From Collimonas sp. PA-H2 (lineage in GTDB: Bacteria; Pseudomonadota; Gammaproteobacteria; Burkholderiales; Burkholderiaceae_D): a stretch of 64,000 nucleotides of DNA. The notes under the pieces were generated by a model. It was not told the DNA's origin. It saw only the letters and a list, made by a program, of their open reading frames with translations, and searched no databases. Shown one piece after another: positions 54,993-64,000 of this stretch. The number at the start of each line of letters is the position of its first letter. Positions within the stretch are counted from its first letter, which is position 1. The stretch covers positions 744,001 through 808,000 of the forward strand of contig NZ_PDBX01000001.1 in assembly GCF_002564105.1 (NCBI RefSeq). Direction: 5' to 3'. The translations under genes were made by a program, and so were the position numbers.

Positions 54993-56783
54993 TCAGAACT
55001 GATCTTCCGTCAGCGCCATCACGCCGCTGCTGCCGTCGACTACCGAGATGCGGTAAGCCTCGGCCTGGGACAGGATATGCTCGGCAAAGAAACGCGCCGT
55101 GCCGATCTTGGCCTGGTAGAAGCCGCTGTCGCCGGCGCCCTCGGCCAGCTTGCGCTTTGCCACCAGCGCCGCACGGCCGAGCTGCCAGCCGCCCAGCACG
55201 ATGCCGGCCAGCTTCAGGTACGGCACGCTGCCGGCAAACACACCCTTGATATCGCTTTTCAGGTTGTCGACCACATAGCTGACCACCTGCTCCAGCGCAT
55301 CGGCGCCGCTGGCCAGCTGCTTGCCGATCGCCACCAGGTCGGCCGCACCGCTGCCCGCCAGTTCCGCCTGGGTAGCGCGTACCTGGGCGATGATCGCCTT
55401 GGCGACAGCGCCGCCGTCGCGTGCGGTCTTGCGGCCGATCAGGTCGTTGGCCTGGATCGCCGTGGTGCCTTCGTAAATCGTCAGGATCCGCGCATCGCGA
55501 TAGAACTGCGCAGCGCCGGTTTCTTCGATGAAGCCCATGCCGCCGTGGATCTGCACGCCGGTAGAGGCCACGTCGATCGAGATCTCGGTCGACCAGCCCT
55601 TGACTACCGGCACCATGTATTCATAGAACGCCTGGTTGGCTTTGCGGGTTGCTTCATCTGTGTGGTGATGGGCGGCGTCGTGCGCCGCCGCGGTGACGTA
55701 GGCCAGTGCGCGCGCCGCTTCGATCTGCGAGCGCATGCTCATCAGCATCCGCCGCACATCCGGCTGATGGATGATGGTCACGGCGCCTGCCGAGCCGGCC
55801 AGGTCGCGCGACTGCACTCGGTCCTTGGCGTATCCCACGGCTTTTTGATAAGCCCGCTCTGCCACGCTGATGCCTTGCAGGCCGACAGCAAAACGCGCCG
55901 CGTTCATCATGATGAACATGTATTCGAGGCCGCGGTTTTCCTGGCCGACCAGGGTGCCGACCGCGCCGCCATGGTCGCCGAACTGCAGCACCGCGGTCGG
56001 GCTGGCCTTGATGCCGAGCTTGTGTTCCAGCGAGACGCAATGGACGTCGTTGCGCGCGCCCGGCGTACCGTCGGCGTTGACCATGAATTTCGGCACGATG
56101 AACAGCGAGATGCCCTTCACGCCTTCCGGTGCGTTCGGAGTGCGCGCCAGCACTAGGTGCACGATATTTTCCGCCATATCGTGTTCACCGTAGGTGATGA
56201 AAATCTTGGTGCCGGAAATCTTGTAAGTACCGTCGCCCTGCGGCACGGCACGGGTACGCACCAGCGCCAGGTCGGAACCAGCTTGCGGCTCGGTCAGGTT
56301 CATGGTGCCGGTCCATTTGCCGGACACCAGGTTTTCCAGATAGATGCGCTTTTGCTCGTCGCTGCCGGCGGTCAGCAGCGCTTCGATCGCGCCGTCGCTC
56401 AACAGCGGGCACAGAGCGAAGGAAAGATTGGCTGCATTCAGCATCTCGATGCAAGGCGTCGCCACCAGCTTCGGCAAGCCCTGGCCGCCGAACTCGACCG
56501 GATGCTGCACGCCCTGCCAGCCGGCTTCGGCAAACGCCTTGAAGGCTTCCTTGAAACCCTTGCTGGTAGTGACTTCGCCATCGTGCCAATAGCTTGGCTC
56601 CTGATCGCCGCTACGGTTCAGGGGCGCCACTACCTCACTGCAAAACTTGGCATTCTCTTGCAACACTGCTTCCACGGTTTCCGGGGTCGCGTCTTCGCAA
56701 CCGGGCAGCGTGCTGACCTGCTCCAGACCGGCCAGTTCGTTCAATACGAACAGCATGTCTTTCAACGGGGCGACATAACTCAT
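54993..56783 (-). CDS. Acyl-CoA dehydrogenase, long form (DmdC/FadE-type)
   Basis: A 596-aa enzyme from ATG 56783, about 200 residues longer than classical acyl-CoA dehydrogenases. It has an N-terminal extension (SYVAPLKDMLFVLNELAGLE), the core motifs MNLTEPQAGSDLALVRTRAV and IHGGMGFIEETGAAQFYRDA, IYEGTTAIQANDLIGRK, and a C-terminal helical domain. This architecture is shared with 3-methylmercaptopropionyl-CoA dehydrogenase (DmdC) and related long- or aryl-chain enzymes. It lies 123 bases after etfA, so electrons from its FAD probably pass to the ETF encoded upstream. Substrate not determined. Confidence 0.9.
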   Translation of the reverse strand: MSYVAPLKDMLFVLNELAGLEQVSTLPGCEDATPETVEAVLQENAKFCSEVVAPLNRSGDQEPSYWHDGEVTTSKGFKEAFKAFAEAGWQGVQHPVEFGGQGLPKLVATPCIEMLNAANLSFALCPLLSDGAIEALLTAGSDEQKRIYLENLVSGKWTGTMNLTEPQAGSDLALVRTRAVPQGDGTYKISGTKIFITYGEHDMAENIVHLVLARTPNAPEGVKGISLFIVPKFMVNADGTPGARNDVHCVSLEHKLGIKASPTAVLQFGDHGGAVGTLVGQENRGLEYMFIMMNAARFAVGLQGISVAERAYQKAVGYAKDRVQSRDLAGSAGAVTIIHQPDVRRMLMSMRSQIEAARALAYVTAAAHDAAHHHTDEATRKANQAFYEYMVPVVKGWSTEISIDVASTGVQIHGGMGFIEETGAAQFYRDARILTIYEGTTAIQANDLIGRKTARDGGAVAKAIIAQVRATQAELAGSGAADLVAIGKQLASGADALEQVVSYVVDNLKSDIKGVFAGSVPYLKLAGIVLGGWQLGRAALVAKRKLAEGAGDSGFYQAKIGTARFFAEHILSQAEAYRISVVDGSSGVMALTEDQF

Positions 56784-56869
56784 GAGCTACTCCTAAAAAT
56801 CGGGGTGGTACGAGAACCTGGCGCTGCCAGCATTCACATTACCACCCCTTATGCATTCGATTTTCGACA

Positions 56870-56888
56870 GGCGCCGGCTGGCGGCGCC
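56870..56888. terminator. GC-rich hairpin between etfA and the acyl-CoA dehydrogenase gene
   Basis: GGCGCC repeats at 56870-56875 and 56883-56888 form a 6-bp stem just after the etfA stop. There is no T run on the minus strand, so it may only reduce read-through or protect etfBA mRNA. Confidence 0.3.
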
Positions 56889-56906
56889 CGTCTAAGGCCC
56901 GTCGGC

Positions 56907-57836
56907 TTAACCCAGCTCAGCCACCAGTTGCGGCACGATCTCGAACAGGTCGCCGACAATGCCGTAATCCGCCACCGAGAAAATCGGCGCTTCTTCATCC
57001 TTGTTGATGGCGACGATGACCTTGGAATCCTTCATCCCGGCCAGATGCTGGATCGCGCCGGAAATGCCGACGGCGATGTACAGCTGCGGGGCGACGATCT
57101 TGCCGGTCTGGCCGACCTGCCAGTCGTTCGGCACAAAGCCGGCATCGACCGCGGCGCGCGAGGCGCCCATCGCTGCGTTGAGCTTGTCGGCCAGCGGTTC
57201 CAGGATCTTGAAGTTTTCCGCCGAGCCCATGCCGCGGCCGCCGGAAACGATGATCTTGGCGGCGGTCAGCTCAGGACGGTCCGACTTCGCCAGTTCGCGC
57301 GAAACGAAGGCCGATTTGCCGAAGTCGGCTGCTGCAGCAATGTTTTCCACGGCAGCGGAACCACCGCCGGCAGCCGCGTCGAAACCGGTGGTGCGGACGG
57401 TGATGACTTTCACCGCGTCGCTCGATTGCACGGTGGCGATCGCATTGCCGGCATAGATCGGACGCTCGAAAGTGTCTGGGCTGTCGACCTTGGTGATTTC
57501 GGAAATCTGGCCGACGTCCAGCTTGGCGGCTACGCGCGGCAGGATGTTCTTGCCGTAGGCGGTAGCCGGCGCCAGGATGTGGCTGTAGGCCGCAGCCAGG
57601 GCCAATACTTGCTCGGCGACGTTCTCCGCCAGGCCGTCGGCGAAATAAGCCGCATCGGCGACCAGTACTTTGCTGACGCCGGCCAGCTGGGCGGCGGCTT
57701 GCGCGGCGGCGCCGCAGTTGCTGCCGGCGACCAGCACGTGGACGTCGCCGCCGCATTGGCTGGCGGCGGTAACGGTATTGAGAGTGCTGCCTTTTAACGA
57801 GGCATTATCGTGTTCAGCGATGACTAAGGCTGTCAT
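56907..57836 (-). CDS. etfA: Electron transfer flavoprotein, alpha subunit
   Basis: A 309-aa protein. The C-terminal FAD domain is clear: [60 protein letters not shown] and [20 protein letters not shown]. With EtfB it carries electrons from acyl-CoA dehydrogenases to ETF-quinone oxidoreductase. It is the middle gene of etfB-etfA-acyl-CoA dehydrogenase, 90 bases after etfB. Length is standard. Confidence 0.96.
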   Translation of the reverse strand: MTALVIAEHDNASLKGSTLNTVTAASQCGGDVHVLVAGSNCGAAAQAAAQLAGVSKVLVADAAYFADGLAENVAEQVLALAAAYSHILAPATAYGKNILPRVAAKLDVGQISEITKVDSPDTFERPIYAGNAIATVQSSDAVKVITVRTTGFDAAAGGGSAAVENIAAAADFGKSAFVSRELAKSDRPELTAAKIIVSGGRGMGSAENFKILEPLADKLNAAMGASRAAVDAGFVPNDWQVGQTGKIVAPQLYIAVGISGAIQHLAGMKDSKVIVAINKDEEAPIFSVADYGIVGDLFEIVPQLVAELG

Positions 57837-57926
57837 GTGGGCTCCTGATTTTGTTGACGCGCGCCTGCATTCTTGCAGCGCTGCGCCTGGTTCTTGATGA
57901 GTGTCCGGTAAGTGCGCTTGCTGCGC

Positions 57927-58679
57927 TTACAGGACCTTGGCTTCGTTCTTCAGCTTGGCGACCAGCGTTGCTACGTCAGGCACCTTGATGCCGGCGCTGC
58001 GCTTGGCAGGCTCCACCACTTTCAGTGTCTTCAGGCGCGGCGTCACGTCCACACCCAGATCGGCCGGTTTGAACACGTCCAGGGTTTTCTTCTTGGCTTT
58101 CATGATGTTCGGCAGCGTCACGTAGCGCGGTTCGTTCAGGCGCAAGTCGGTGGTGATGATCGCCGGCAGCGTCAGGGCGATGGTTTCCAGGCCGCCGTCG
58201 ACTTCGCGCGTCACAATCACCTTGCCGTCTTCCAGCATCACCTTGGATGCGAAAGTCGCTTGCGGCCAGCCCAGCAGCGCGGCCAGCATCTGGCCAGTCT
58301 GGTTGCAATCGTCGTCGATCGCCTGCTTGCCGAGGATGATCAATTGCGGCTGTTCCTTGTCGGCCACGGCCTTCAGCAGTTTCGCCACTGCCAGCGGCTG
58401 CAGGTCGGTGTCTGCGGTATCGACCAGGATGCCGCGGTCGGCGCCGATCGCCATCGCGGTGCGCAGGGTTTCCTGGCATTGCGCGACGCCACAGGAAATC
58501 GCGATCACTTCAGTGACCTTGCCGCCTTCTTTCAGGCGCGTGGCTTCTTCCACCGCGATTTCGTCAAACGGATTCATCGACATCTTGACGTTGGCAATAT
58601 CTACACCGCTGCCGTCGGACTTGACCCGCACCTTGACGTTGTAGTCGACGACACGCTTGACTGGTACTAATACTTTCAT
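57927..58679 (-). CDS. etfB: Electron transfer flavoprotein, beta subunit
   Basis: A 250-aa protein from ATG 58679 ([20 protein letters not shown]). [38 protein letters not shown] and the ETF beta signature [20 protein letters not shown] are present; it binds AMP in group I ETFs. It heads the etfBA operon. The AT-rich stretch 58681-58830 should contain its promoter. Confidence 0.96.
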   Translation of the reverse strand: MKVLVPVKRVVDYNVKVRVKSDGSGVDIANVKMSMNPFDEIAVEEATRLKEGGKVTEVIAISCGVAQCQETLRTAMAIGADRGILVDTADTDLQPLAVAKLLKAVADKEQPQLIILGKQAIDDDCNQTGQMLAALLGWPQATFASKVMLEDGKVIVTREVDGGLETIALTLPAIITTDLRLNEPRYVTLPNIMKAKKKTLDVFKPADLGVDVTPRLKTLKVVEPAKRSAGIKVPDVATLVAKLKNEAKVL

Positions 58680-59079
58680 CGTTATGCCTTTTTATTGAAA
58701 TAAAAAAATCTGGAACCTGAATTGACGCGGATAGTCGCGGTGACGCAAGGTTAACGTTTACGTAAATCTCAATTGGGAATTATAAGAGAGAATTCGGTTC
58801 GACGCTGAAATTTAGCACGATCGTTCTATTAAATCTTAGAGCAAATCACCTAATCGCACCCAGATCTTGTAAAACAAGACACTTTCAAGGCAATGTTCAG
58901 CTTGGGAATATGGCTGCCGGCCTGGGATGCAGGCGACGAAAAGGAAAGACAGAGGAGGGAAAAGCAGGCTGCAGTTCAAGCAAGGTACGGCCTACAGAAC
59001 GCAGGCCGTGCGGTAATCGTTCACAACAATGACACGATGATCAAGGAAAAGACAAGCGCCGGTTCAAGCAGCTGGCTGC
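58680..59079. other. Intergenic stretch without supported gene
   Basis: This 400-base gap separates etfB and tusA, both on the minus strand. The left part is AT-rich and probably carries the etfB promoter. A 67-codon plus-strand frame at 58893-59096 has no domain, no good ribosome site and overlaps tusA, so I do not call it. I see no other feature. Confidence 0.5.
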
Positions 59080-59307
59080 TTACTTGCGCTTCATGAAGAA
59101 AATGAATTCTCGGTTTTCTTCACTCTGTTCCAGCAAATCATTGCCGGTCTGCTTTGCGAATGCCTGGAAATCGCGCACTGAACCGGAGTCGGTAGCCAGC
59201 ACACGCAGTACTTCTCCACTCAGCATGTCCGCCAACGCCTTCTTGGTTTTCAAAATCGGCAGTGGGCAGTGCAAACCGCGGGCGTCGAGTTCTTTATTAA
59301 ATTCCAT
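59080..59307 (-). CDS. tusA: TusA-family sulfurtransferase
   Basis: ATG 59307 (MEFNKELDARGLHCPLPILK) is preferred over GTG 59313. The 75-aa protein has the family CPxP motif as CPLP, with Cys14 as the persulfide carrier, and the typical ALADMLSGEVLRVLATDSGS strand pattern. TusA proteins relay sulfur for 2-thiouridine and molybdenum-cofactor formation. No tusBCDE genes are adjacent, as is common in this group, so a SirA-like paralogue role is possible. Confidence 0.9.
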   Translation of the reverse strand: MEFNKELDARGLHCPLPILKTKKALADMLSGEVLRVLATDSGSVRDFQAFAKQTGNDLLEQSEENREFIFFMKRK

Positions 59308-59573
59308 AACCACTTCGTAATGTAAAGATTTTTAACATTTGCTGCTATTTACTGATTCTACTCCAAACGATGCTGCGTTTGACGCATCGCAACATACCAT
59401 CAATCATTTTTACAACAGCATGGCGAATAGCAAATATGTCTTTAATACAATCTTTCTGCGCATCTACATGCTAATATCCAACTGACAAGTATCGCACTGC
59501 AATAAACATAATAACAAGCACAGTCGCCGGGCTTCCCAGCTCCCGTCTAGTGACAAATTCCGAGGAAACGAGC

Positions 59574-60935
59574 ATGCGGGACAGCCATGGCGAAAAGCCC
59601 TTCAGCAACATCACACCGTTCTGGCAGCGCTTGCCTCAATTTTTCCTCTACCCTCTACAGGGCCAGCTGATCTGGCACCCGGCAGTCTACGCCCTGATCG
59701 GCACCGGCCTCTGGCTGCTCGGCAGCAACGACGAAGATGGCGGCTTCTCCCCTTTTATTCTCACCATTGCGATCCTGGTCGGCATCGGCTTTGCCATCGA
59801 CCTGACGCGCCTGGCGTTTCGCATCCTGGAACAAACCTCGCTCGGCAATTTACGCTGCGCCGATTTTGACGAGGCTGACGACGCCCACAAGATGTCGCCG
59901 TACAAGCTGCTGCTGATCATGATGGTGCAAGGCTTTTTCGTTGGCGTCCTGACCTCGTTCCATCCCATGCTGGGACTGCTGGCAGCCGCCATCGCCAACC
60001 TGATGCTGCCGGCCAGCGTCATGGTGCTCGGCTACACCCATAGCTTCAGCGACGCCATCAATCCACTCAGGGTCTTCAAGATGATCAAGGCCTGCGGCTG
60101 GCCCTATCTGGCGCTATGGGTCTTTAGTTTCATACTAGGCCAATGCGCGCCGATTGTCATCATGCTGTTTGTCGGTAAATTACCACTCGCCGTGCTGATC
60201 GCACTGGCTATTTTCGCGTGCGCTTATTTCACTCTGGTCGGCTTCAATCTGATGGGTTATACGATGTACCAATACCATCAAGAGATCGGCTATTCGCCGG
60301 ACCGCAATTTTGAAATCAATGCGCTTGCCAGCAGCCGCAATAACCGCCCCTTGAGCGACGACGACATCCTGGCGCAGCAGGTCGGCGCGCTGATTCGCGA
60401 CGGCAATATCGATATGGCGATGGAAATGATCTGGGAAGAACTGCGCTACGATCAGTTCAATCCGCAACTGTCGGCGCATTATGCCAAGCTGCTTCTGTTG
60501 AAAGGCGACAAGAGCAAGCAACTGGAATATGCGCCGCGCCATCTGTTCACGCTGGCGCATGCAGGCAAAGCCGGCCGCATCGGCGAAGCATGGCAGCAGG
60601 CGCGCCGGCTCAATCCGGAATTCAAAATCGACAATCCCGATCACGTGCTGGAGATTGCCGCCGCTGCCGCCGGCGTGCGCGACCACCAGGTCGCGCTGGA
60701 AATCGTCTCAGGTTTCCACAAGCGCGCGCCGCGCCACAAGGATGTAGCGGCGGTGCTGGTGCTGGCCGGCAAACTGCTGTCCGACCATCTGCGCCAGGAT
60801 GCGCGCGCCCTGACACTGTTCAACCATGTGATTGCACAATGGCCGGGCAGCCCGGCCGCCGCCGAAGCACTGCAATACAAAACAGTGATCGAGGGCTTGA
60901 CCCAGACTTCGGAACCTGCCTCAGGCACGGTTTAA
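59574..60935 (+). CDS. Membrane protein with TPR-like cytosolic C-terminus
   Basis: ATG 59574 follows GAGGAAACGAGC and is preferred over an in-frame start at 59550. The 453-aa protein has about six hydrophobic segments in residues 30-235 (for example WHPAVYALIGTGLWLLGSND and LIMMVQGFFVGVLTSFHPML), resembling DUF4013/Yip1-like membrane proteins. The last 200 residues are helical repeats reminiscent of TPRs (IRDGNIDMAMEMIWEELRYD, AHYAKLLLLKGDKSKQLEYA). I do not recognise a named family. Its stop overlaps that of the convergent rhomboid gene. Confidence 0.75.
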   Translation: MRDSHGEKPFSNITPFWQRLPQFFLYPLQGQLIWHPAVYALIGTGLWLLGSNDEDGGFSPFILTIAILVGIGFAIDLTRLAFRILEQTSLGNLRCADFDEADDAHKMSPYKLLLIMMVQGFFVGVLTSFHPMLGLLAAAIANLMLPASVMVLGYTHSFSDAINPLRVFKMIKACGWPYLALWVFSFILGQCAPIVIMLFVGKLPLAVLIALAIFACAYFTLVGFNLMGYTMYQYHQEIGYSPDRNFEINALASSRNNRPLSDDDILAQQVGALIRDGNIDMAMEMIWEELRYDQFNPQLSAHYAKLLLLKGDKSKQLEYAPRHLFTLAHAGKAGRIGEAWQQARRLNPEFKIDNPDHVLEIAAAAAGVRDHQVALEIVSGFHKRAPRHKDVAAVLVLAGKLLSDHLRQDARALTLFNHVIAQWPGSPAAAEALQYKTVIEGLTQTSEPASGTV

Positions 60936-62521
60936 TAACGGTTGCCGGGACTGGAAACCCAGCGGCTTTCTTCGCTCAAGGGAAATTGCCGCTGCAACAG
61001 CTGCTGATAGTGCTGCGCCTTGTCCTTCCTGCCCGCTGTCATGAAGCCGCGGGCGACAAACTGTATCAACTGCGGCAGCTGCTGGTGCTGGCGCGCAGTC
61101 ACCAGCAGGATCTGCAGGATGGCGGCGGCGGTTTGCGGCTGGCCGTTCATGGCGAAACGCCGGGCCACCGCCAGCGACTGGTCGTTGCTAAGCAGCGGCC
61201 GCGGTTCCGCGCTGGCGACATAGTCGAGATAAACCTGATGGATTTTTTCTTCGTCGAAGCGTCCTTTCGGCAGGCACAGCAGCATCTCAGCGCTTTTGTG
61301 GAAAGCCGCCGAGGACGGCGCGCCCTTCGATAGATTGAACAGCTGCAGCAGCCAGTCCGGCTGCGGCGTCTTGTGCTGCGCCAGCGTCTTGCTGACCAGG
61401 CTGCTGAAGTCGCGCCGGGCGCGTTCGAAATCGAGCCGGGCCAGGGCCGCATAGGCGCTCTGCTGCAAGCTCCGCAGCAGCTTGTCGTCGTCGCCATTGG
61501 AGACGTAGCTGGCGTGCGCCTGCGCCAGCTTGCCGCGCGCCAGCAGCCGATAGATCAAGGCCAGCAGGGCGCCGCCCAGCAGGCCGCCGATATGGGCGTA
61601 GTAATTGGTGTTCGTGGGTCCGCCAAACAGCAGGTCGAAGGCTTCCTTGCCGACCCAGATCGGCAGCATGATCAGCGCCGGCGCCTTGAAGAAATCGAAA
61701 TAAAACAGAAACCAGTAAAAGAAGCGGATCTTGCGCAAGCCGTACAGCACCGTGTACATGCCCATGACGCCGGAAATGGCGCCGGAAGCACCCAGCGAGA
61801 GCACCATGCTGTCGCCTTCGAACAGCAGGTAGAACGCCGCTGAAAGCAGGCCGGAAAGCAGGTAGAACAGCAGGAACCAGCCGCCTCCAAGCAATATTTC
61901 CACCGCATAGCCGACCATCGCCAGGAACACCATGTTGCCCAGCACATGCTCGACACTGGCGTGCAGGAACATATGGGTGAGCAAGGTGAGCGGCCGCTCG
62001 CCGGCTTGCGCCGGGATCAGCGAATAGCGCTCGGTGAAGCTGCGGCTGCGTATGGTCAAATAGTGTTCGCGCTGCTCTTTCCACTCCGCCAGGTCGTCGG
62101 CATCGACGGTGCCCAGCAGCGGTGGCTTGGGCTGCAGCATCAAGGCGCCGAATTTACCGTCGGCGTCGAGCACATACCAGCGCTCGATCAGCGACTGGTA
62201 GTCTTTCAGGGAAGCCTGCCTGCCGTCTCGTGCAGTGGCCAGCTCGGCGCGCGTCCGTATCTGGCGCCAGCGCTCCAGCCCCTTGCGCATGGCGGCGCCT
62301 GCCTCCGGCTTGTTCTGGTTTTCCAGGAAACGGGCATAGGCCAGGAATTCGAATTCCGGTAGGCGCGACTCGACCAGGTAATACTCGGCAGCCGGCTCCA
62401 TATGGCTGCGTTCACCCCACTGGATACCGAAATAGATCAACAGGTTGACCAGCACCAGCAGGATCGTGACCAGCGGCGGACGCCTCCAGTCTGGTTTACG
62501 GTCTACCGGGATGATCAGCAT
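60932..62521 (-). CDS. Rhomboid-family intramembrane serine protease with long C-terminal extension
   Basis: A 529-aa protein. A first membrane segment (residues 17-35) is followed by a 140-residue soluble insertion, then the rhomboid core: HMFLHASVEHVLGN (His187, His192, Asn196), the nucleophile Ser246 in LGASGAISG, and His310 in YYAHIGGLLGG. This Ser-His dyad and the GxSG motif support an active protease. The last 200 residues are a helical, repeat-like cytosolic domain, longer than usual. The substrate is unknown. It is convergent with the membrane/TPR-like gene, whose stop codon it overlaps. Confidence 0.88.
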   Translation of the reverse strand: MLIIPVDRKPDWRRPPLVTILLVLVNLLIYFGIQWGERSHMEPAAEYYLVESRLPEFEFLAYARFLENQNKPEAGAAMRKGLERWRQIRTRAELATARDGRQASLKDYQSLIERWYVLDADGKFGALMLQPKPPLLGTVDADDLAEWKEQREHYLTIRSRSFTERYSLIPAQAGERPLTLLTHMFLHASVEHVLGNMVFLAMVGYAVEILLGGGWFLLFYLLSGLLSAAFYLLFEGDSMVLSLGASGAISGVMGMYTVLYGLRKIRFFYWFLFYFDFFKAPALIMLPIWVGKEAFDLLFGGPTNTNYYAHIGGLLGGALLALIYRLLARGKLAQAHASYVSNGDDDKLLRSLQQSAYAALARLDFERARRDFSSLVSKTLAQHKTPQPDWLLQLFNLSKGAPSSAAFHKSAEMLLCLPKGRFDEEKIHQVYLDYVASAEPRPLLSNDQSLAVARRFAMNGQPQTAAAILQILLVTARQHQQLPQLIQFVARGFMTAGRKDKAQHYQQLLQRQFPLSEESRWVSSPGNRY

Positions 62522-62636
62522 GGCGGCTCAGGAGCAGGTCAGAATTTTCGATAGCGTGATTTTACCCAGTCATTGCCACCCGGCACCGTTATTTTTTACG
62601 CATCGGCTTTCTTCCGGCCTGGCCGGACGTCCTGCC

Positions 62637-63191
62637 TCACGCTTTCAAGGCCGGTTCAGGCTGCGCCGGCTGCAACAGTGGCCGCTCGACGTACTCCACC
62701 GCCAAACCCTGGGCCTGCATCCAGTCGGCCACGGCATGGCCGGTACCGGCGCGCCACGGCCGCAATGCGGCTGGTTCCAGCAGGCGGTATTCCAGCAACT
62801 CTGGTGATAGCCGGACCGTGCCGGTGGCCTTGACGTGATAGGCGATGATCAGTTCGTTCTTGCGGATGAACTCATACACGCCGACCAGGCTGATCTGCTG
62901 GGCGTCGAGGTTGGTTTCTTCCTTGAGCTCGCGCGCAATCCCCTGCTCCGGCGTTTCATCGCGTTCCATGAATCCGGTGATCAGCGCAAACATGCCCTCC
63001 GTCCATGCCGCATTGCGCGCCAGCAGGATCTTGCCGTCGATCTCGACGATCGCGGCCAGCACCGGCAGCGGATTGTCCCAATGCGTCCAGTGCCCCTCGG
63101 GACAAGCCAGGCGCAATTTGCCGCCTTCGTCTTCATCAGCACGTTGTACCAGCGACGCGGCGCAGACCGGACAGTATTTGAATTCACTCAT
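62637..63191 (-). CDS. Nudix hydrolase with zinc-ribbon start (NudC-like)
   Basis: A 184-aa protein. The N-terminal zinc-ribbon is represented by KYCPVCAASL with a later Cys-Pro (LACPEGHWTHWDNPLPV), as in NADH pyrophosphatase. The Nudix box is GFMERDETPEQGIARELKEE followed by TNL. After the box there is no clear SQPWPFPxS motif, which true NudC enzymes have, so the substrate may be another nucleotide diphosphate. It lies between the rhomboid gene and alaS, all minus strand. Confidence 0.85.
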   Translation of the reverse strand: MSEFKYCPVCAASLVQRADEDEGGKLRLACPEGHWTHWDNPLPVLAAIVEIDGKILLARNAAWTEGMFALITGFMERDETPEQGIARELKEETNLDAQQISLVGVYEFIRKNELIIAYHVKATGTVRLSPELLEYRLLEPAALRPWRAGTGHAVADWMQAQGLAVEYVERPLLQPAQPEPALKA

Positions 63192-63314
63192 GATGGTTGT
63201 TATTGGTTGGAGACGGAATGAAAAAAGCGGGAAGAACCAATCCGCGATACTACTGCGATTTGATGCCTCCCGCTTTGTCGGTCCCGCTTTCAGGACCGCT
63301 GGCTCAGAGCCGCT

Positions 63315-64000
63315 TTAGGCCCGTTCGCCGACCCAGGCCGCAACGCCCTGCAAGGCCGCCGCCAGGCCGCTCGGATCGGTGCCGCCGGCCTGCGCCATGT
63401 CAGGACGGCCGCCGCCCTTGCCGCCCACTTGCTGGGCGACGAAGTTGACCAGCTCGCCGGCCTTGACCTTGGCGGTGGCGTCGGCAGTGACGCCGGCGAT
63501 CAGGCTGACCTTGCCATCCTTGACCGCAGCCAGCACGATGGCCGCGGTTTTCAGCTTGTCTTTCAGCTTGTCCATGGTTTCGCGCAGAGTGGCGCTGTCG
63601 GCGCCTTCCAGCGTCGCCGCCAGCACCTTGATGCCGTTGACGTCGACCGCCTGCAGCACCAGCTCGTCGCCCTGGTTGGCCGCCAGCTTCGACTTCAGGC
63701 TGCTCAGTTCTTTTTCCAGCGCCTTGACGTGATCCTGCACCTGCGCGATGCGCTGGGTCAGTTCTTCCGGCTGCGCTTTCAATGCAGCGGCAGCTTCGCT
63801 GACGCGGTTGCTCAAGCTTTGCACCAGCGCCAGGCCGGCTTCGCCGGTGACCGCTTCGATACGGCGGATACCGGCGGCAACGCCGCCTTCGCCGACGATC
63901 TTGAACAAGCCGATATCGCCGGTGCGGCTGACGTGGGTGCCGCCGCATAATTCACGCGAAGTGCCGATCGACAGCACCCGCACTTCATCGCCGTATTTTT
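63315..64000 (-). CDS. alaS: Alanyl-tRNA synthetase (partial, C-terminal part)
   Basis: The frame is open to the right window edge, where it reads [20 protein letters not shown], so only the last 228 codons are present. [20 protein letters not shown] is the conserved zinc-binding segment of the editing domain, and [14 protein letters not shown] follows it. The C-Ala domain ends with [20 protein letters not shown] and WVGERA, giving the expected end of the protein. It charges tRNA-Ala and edits mischarged Ser and Gly. The internal GTG at 63983 is not a start. Confidence 0.95.
   Translation of the reverse strand, partial: KYGDEVRVLSIGTSRELCGGTHVSRTGDIGLFKIVGEGGVAAGIRRIEAVTGEAGLALVQSLSNRVSEAAAALKAQPEELTQRIAQVQDHVKALEKELSSLKSKLAANQGDELVLQAVDVNGIKVLAATLEGADSATLRETMDKLKDKLKTAAIVLAAVKDGKVSLIAGVTADATAKVKAGELVNFVAQQVGGKGGGRPDMAQAGGTDPSGLAAALQGVAAWVGERA

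Noticed and set aside
58893..59096. 67-codon plus-strand frame upstream of tusA
   Set aside because: There is no clear ribosome site or domain, and it overlaps the tusA coding region in antisense.

Overview
The window looks like a chromosomal segment of a Burkholderiales betaproteobacterium, most likely an Oxalobacteraceae member close to Collimonas. This is inferred from the GC-rich coding bias, a Burkholderia/Omp32-type porin, a DUF3579 protein, the rpsP-rimM-trmD-rplS and tamA-tamB operons, and the general protein flavour; no database was searched. Genes are dense on both strands. I see no rRNA, tRNA, CRISPR array, prophage or complete insertion sequence.

Layout. 1-2.75 kb (minus): an acyl-CoA cluster of acyl-CoA dehydrogenase, MFE-2-like short-chain dehydrogenase and an alpha-methylacyl-CoA racemase cut by the window edge. 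3.1-7.6 kb (plus): a ugpBAEC glycerol-3-phosphate importer whose first two junctions carry two unrelated palindromic repeats. 7.6-12.2 kb: a penicillin-acylase-family hydrolase, a small hypothetical, a ferritin-like diiron protein and an amidohydrolase. 12.4-15.9 kb: a TctDE-like two-component system followed by a porin. 16.1-20.8 kb: PAP2 phosphatase, CoA-transferase, two small envelope proteins and a GntP permease. 20.8-21.5 kb: a cluster of REP-like hairpins. 21.5-24.5 kb: an OmpR/EnvZ-like system divergent from a Spy/CpxP-like periplasmic protein. 24.8-34.2 kb: an mdtABC-type RND pump operon with its own outer-membrane factor. 34.2-38.2 kb: a small EamA protein, a PabB-PabC fusion and a DHA2 drug exporter.

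38.4-44.3 kb (minus): tamA-tamB. 44.5-49.3 kb: fumC, a CHASE-PAS-GGDEF-EAL protein and a DUF3579 protein. 49.5-53.8 kb: a CobD/CbiB-like protein, a CoA pyrophosphatase and the rpsP-rimM-trmD-rplS operon. 54.3-58.7 kb: a TM2 protein, then etfB-etfA-acyl-CoA dehydrogenase. 59.1-64 kb: tusA, a membrane protein with a repeat-like C-terminus, a rhomboid protease with a large C-terminal extension, a NudC-like Nudix hydrolase, and the 3' part of alaS.

How parts fit together. The two acyl-CoA dehydrogenases, racemase, SDR, ETF and CoA-transferase point to varied acyl-CoA catabolism. The two sensor systems, the porin, the Spy-like protein, the RND pump, DHA2 exporter and TamAB form an envelope and permeability theme. 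No new multi-gene defence or biosynthetic system is evident. The most unusual material is non-coding: an apparent IS4-type miniature element (54767-54957) with a 12-bp target duplication that split a bidirectional terminator; a 162-bp full-length palindrome with CTAG ends (54054-54215); and paired REP-like hairpins with a compensatory base change (20907-21436).
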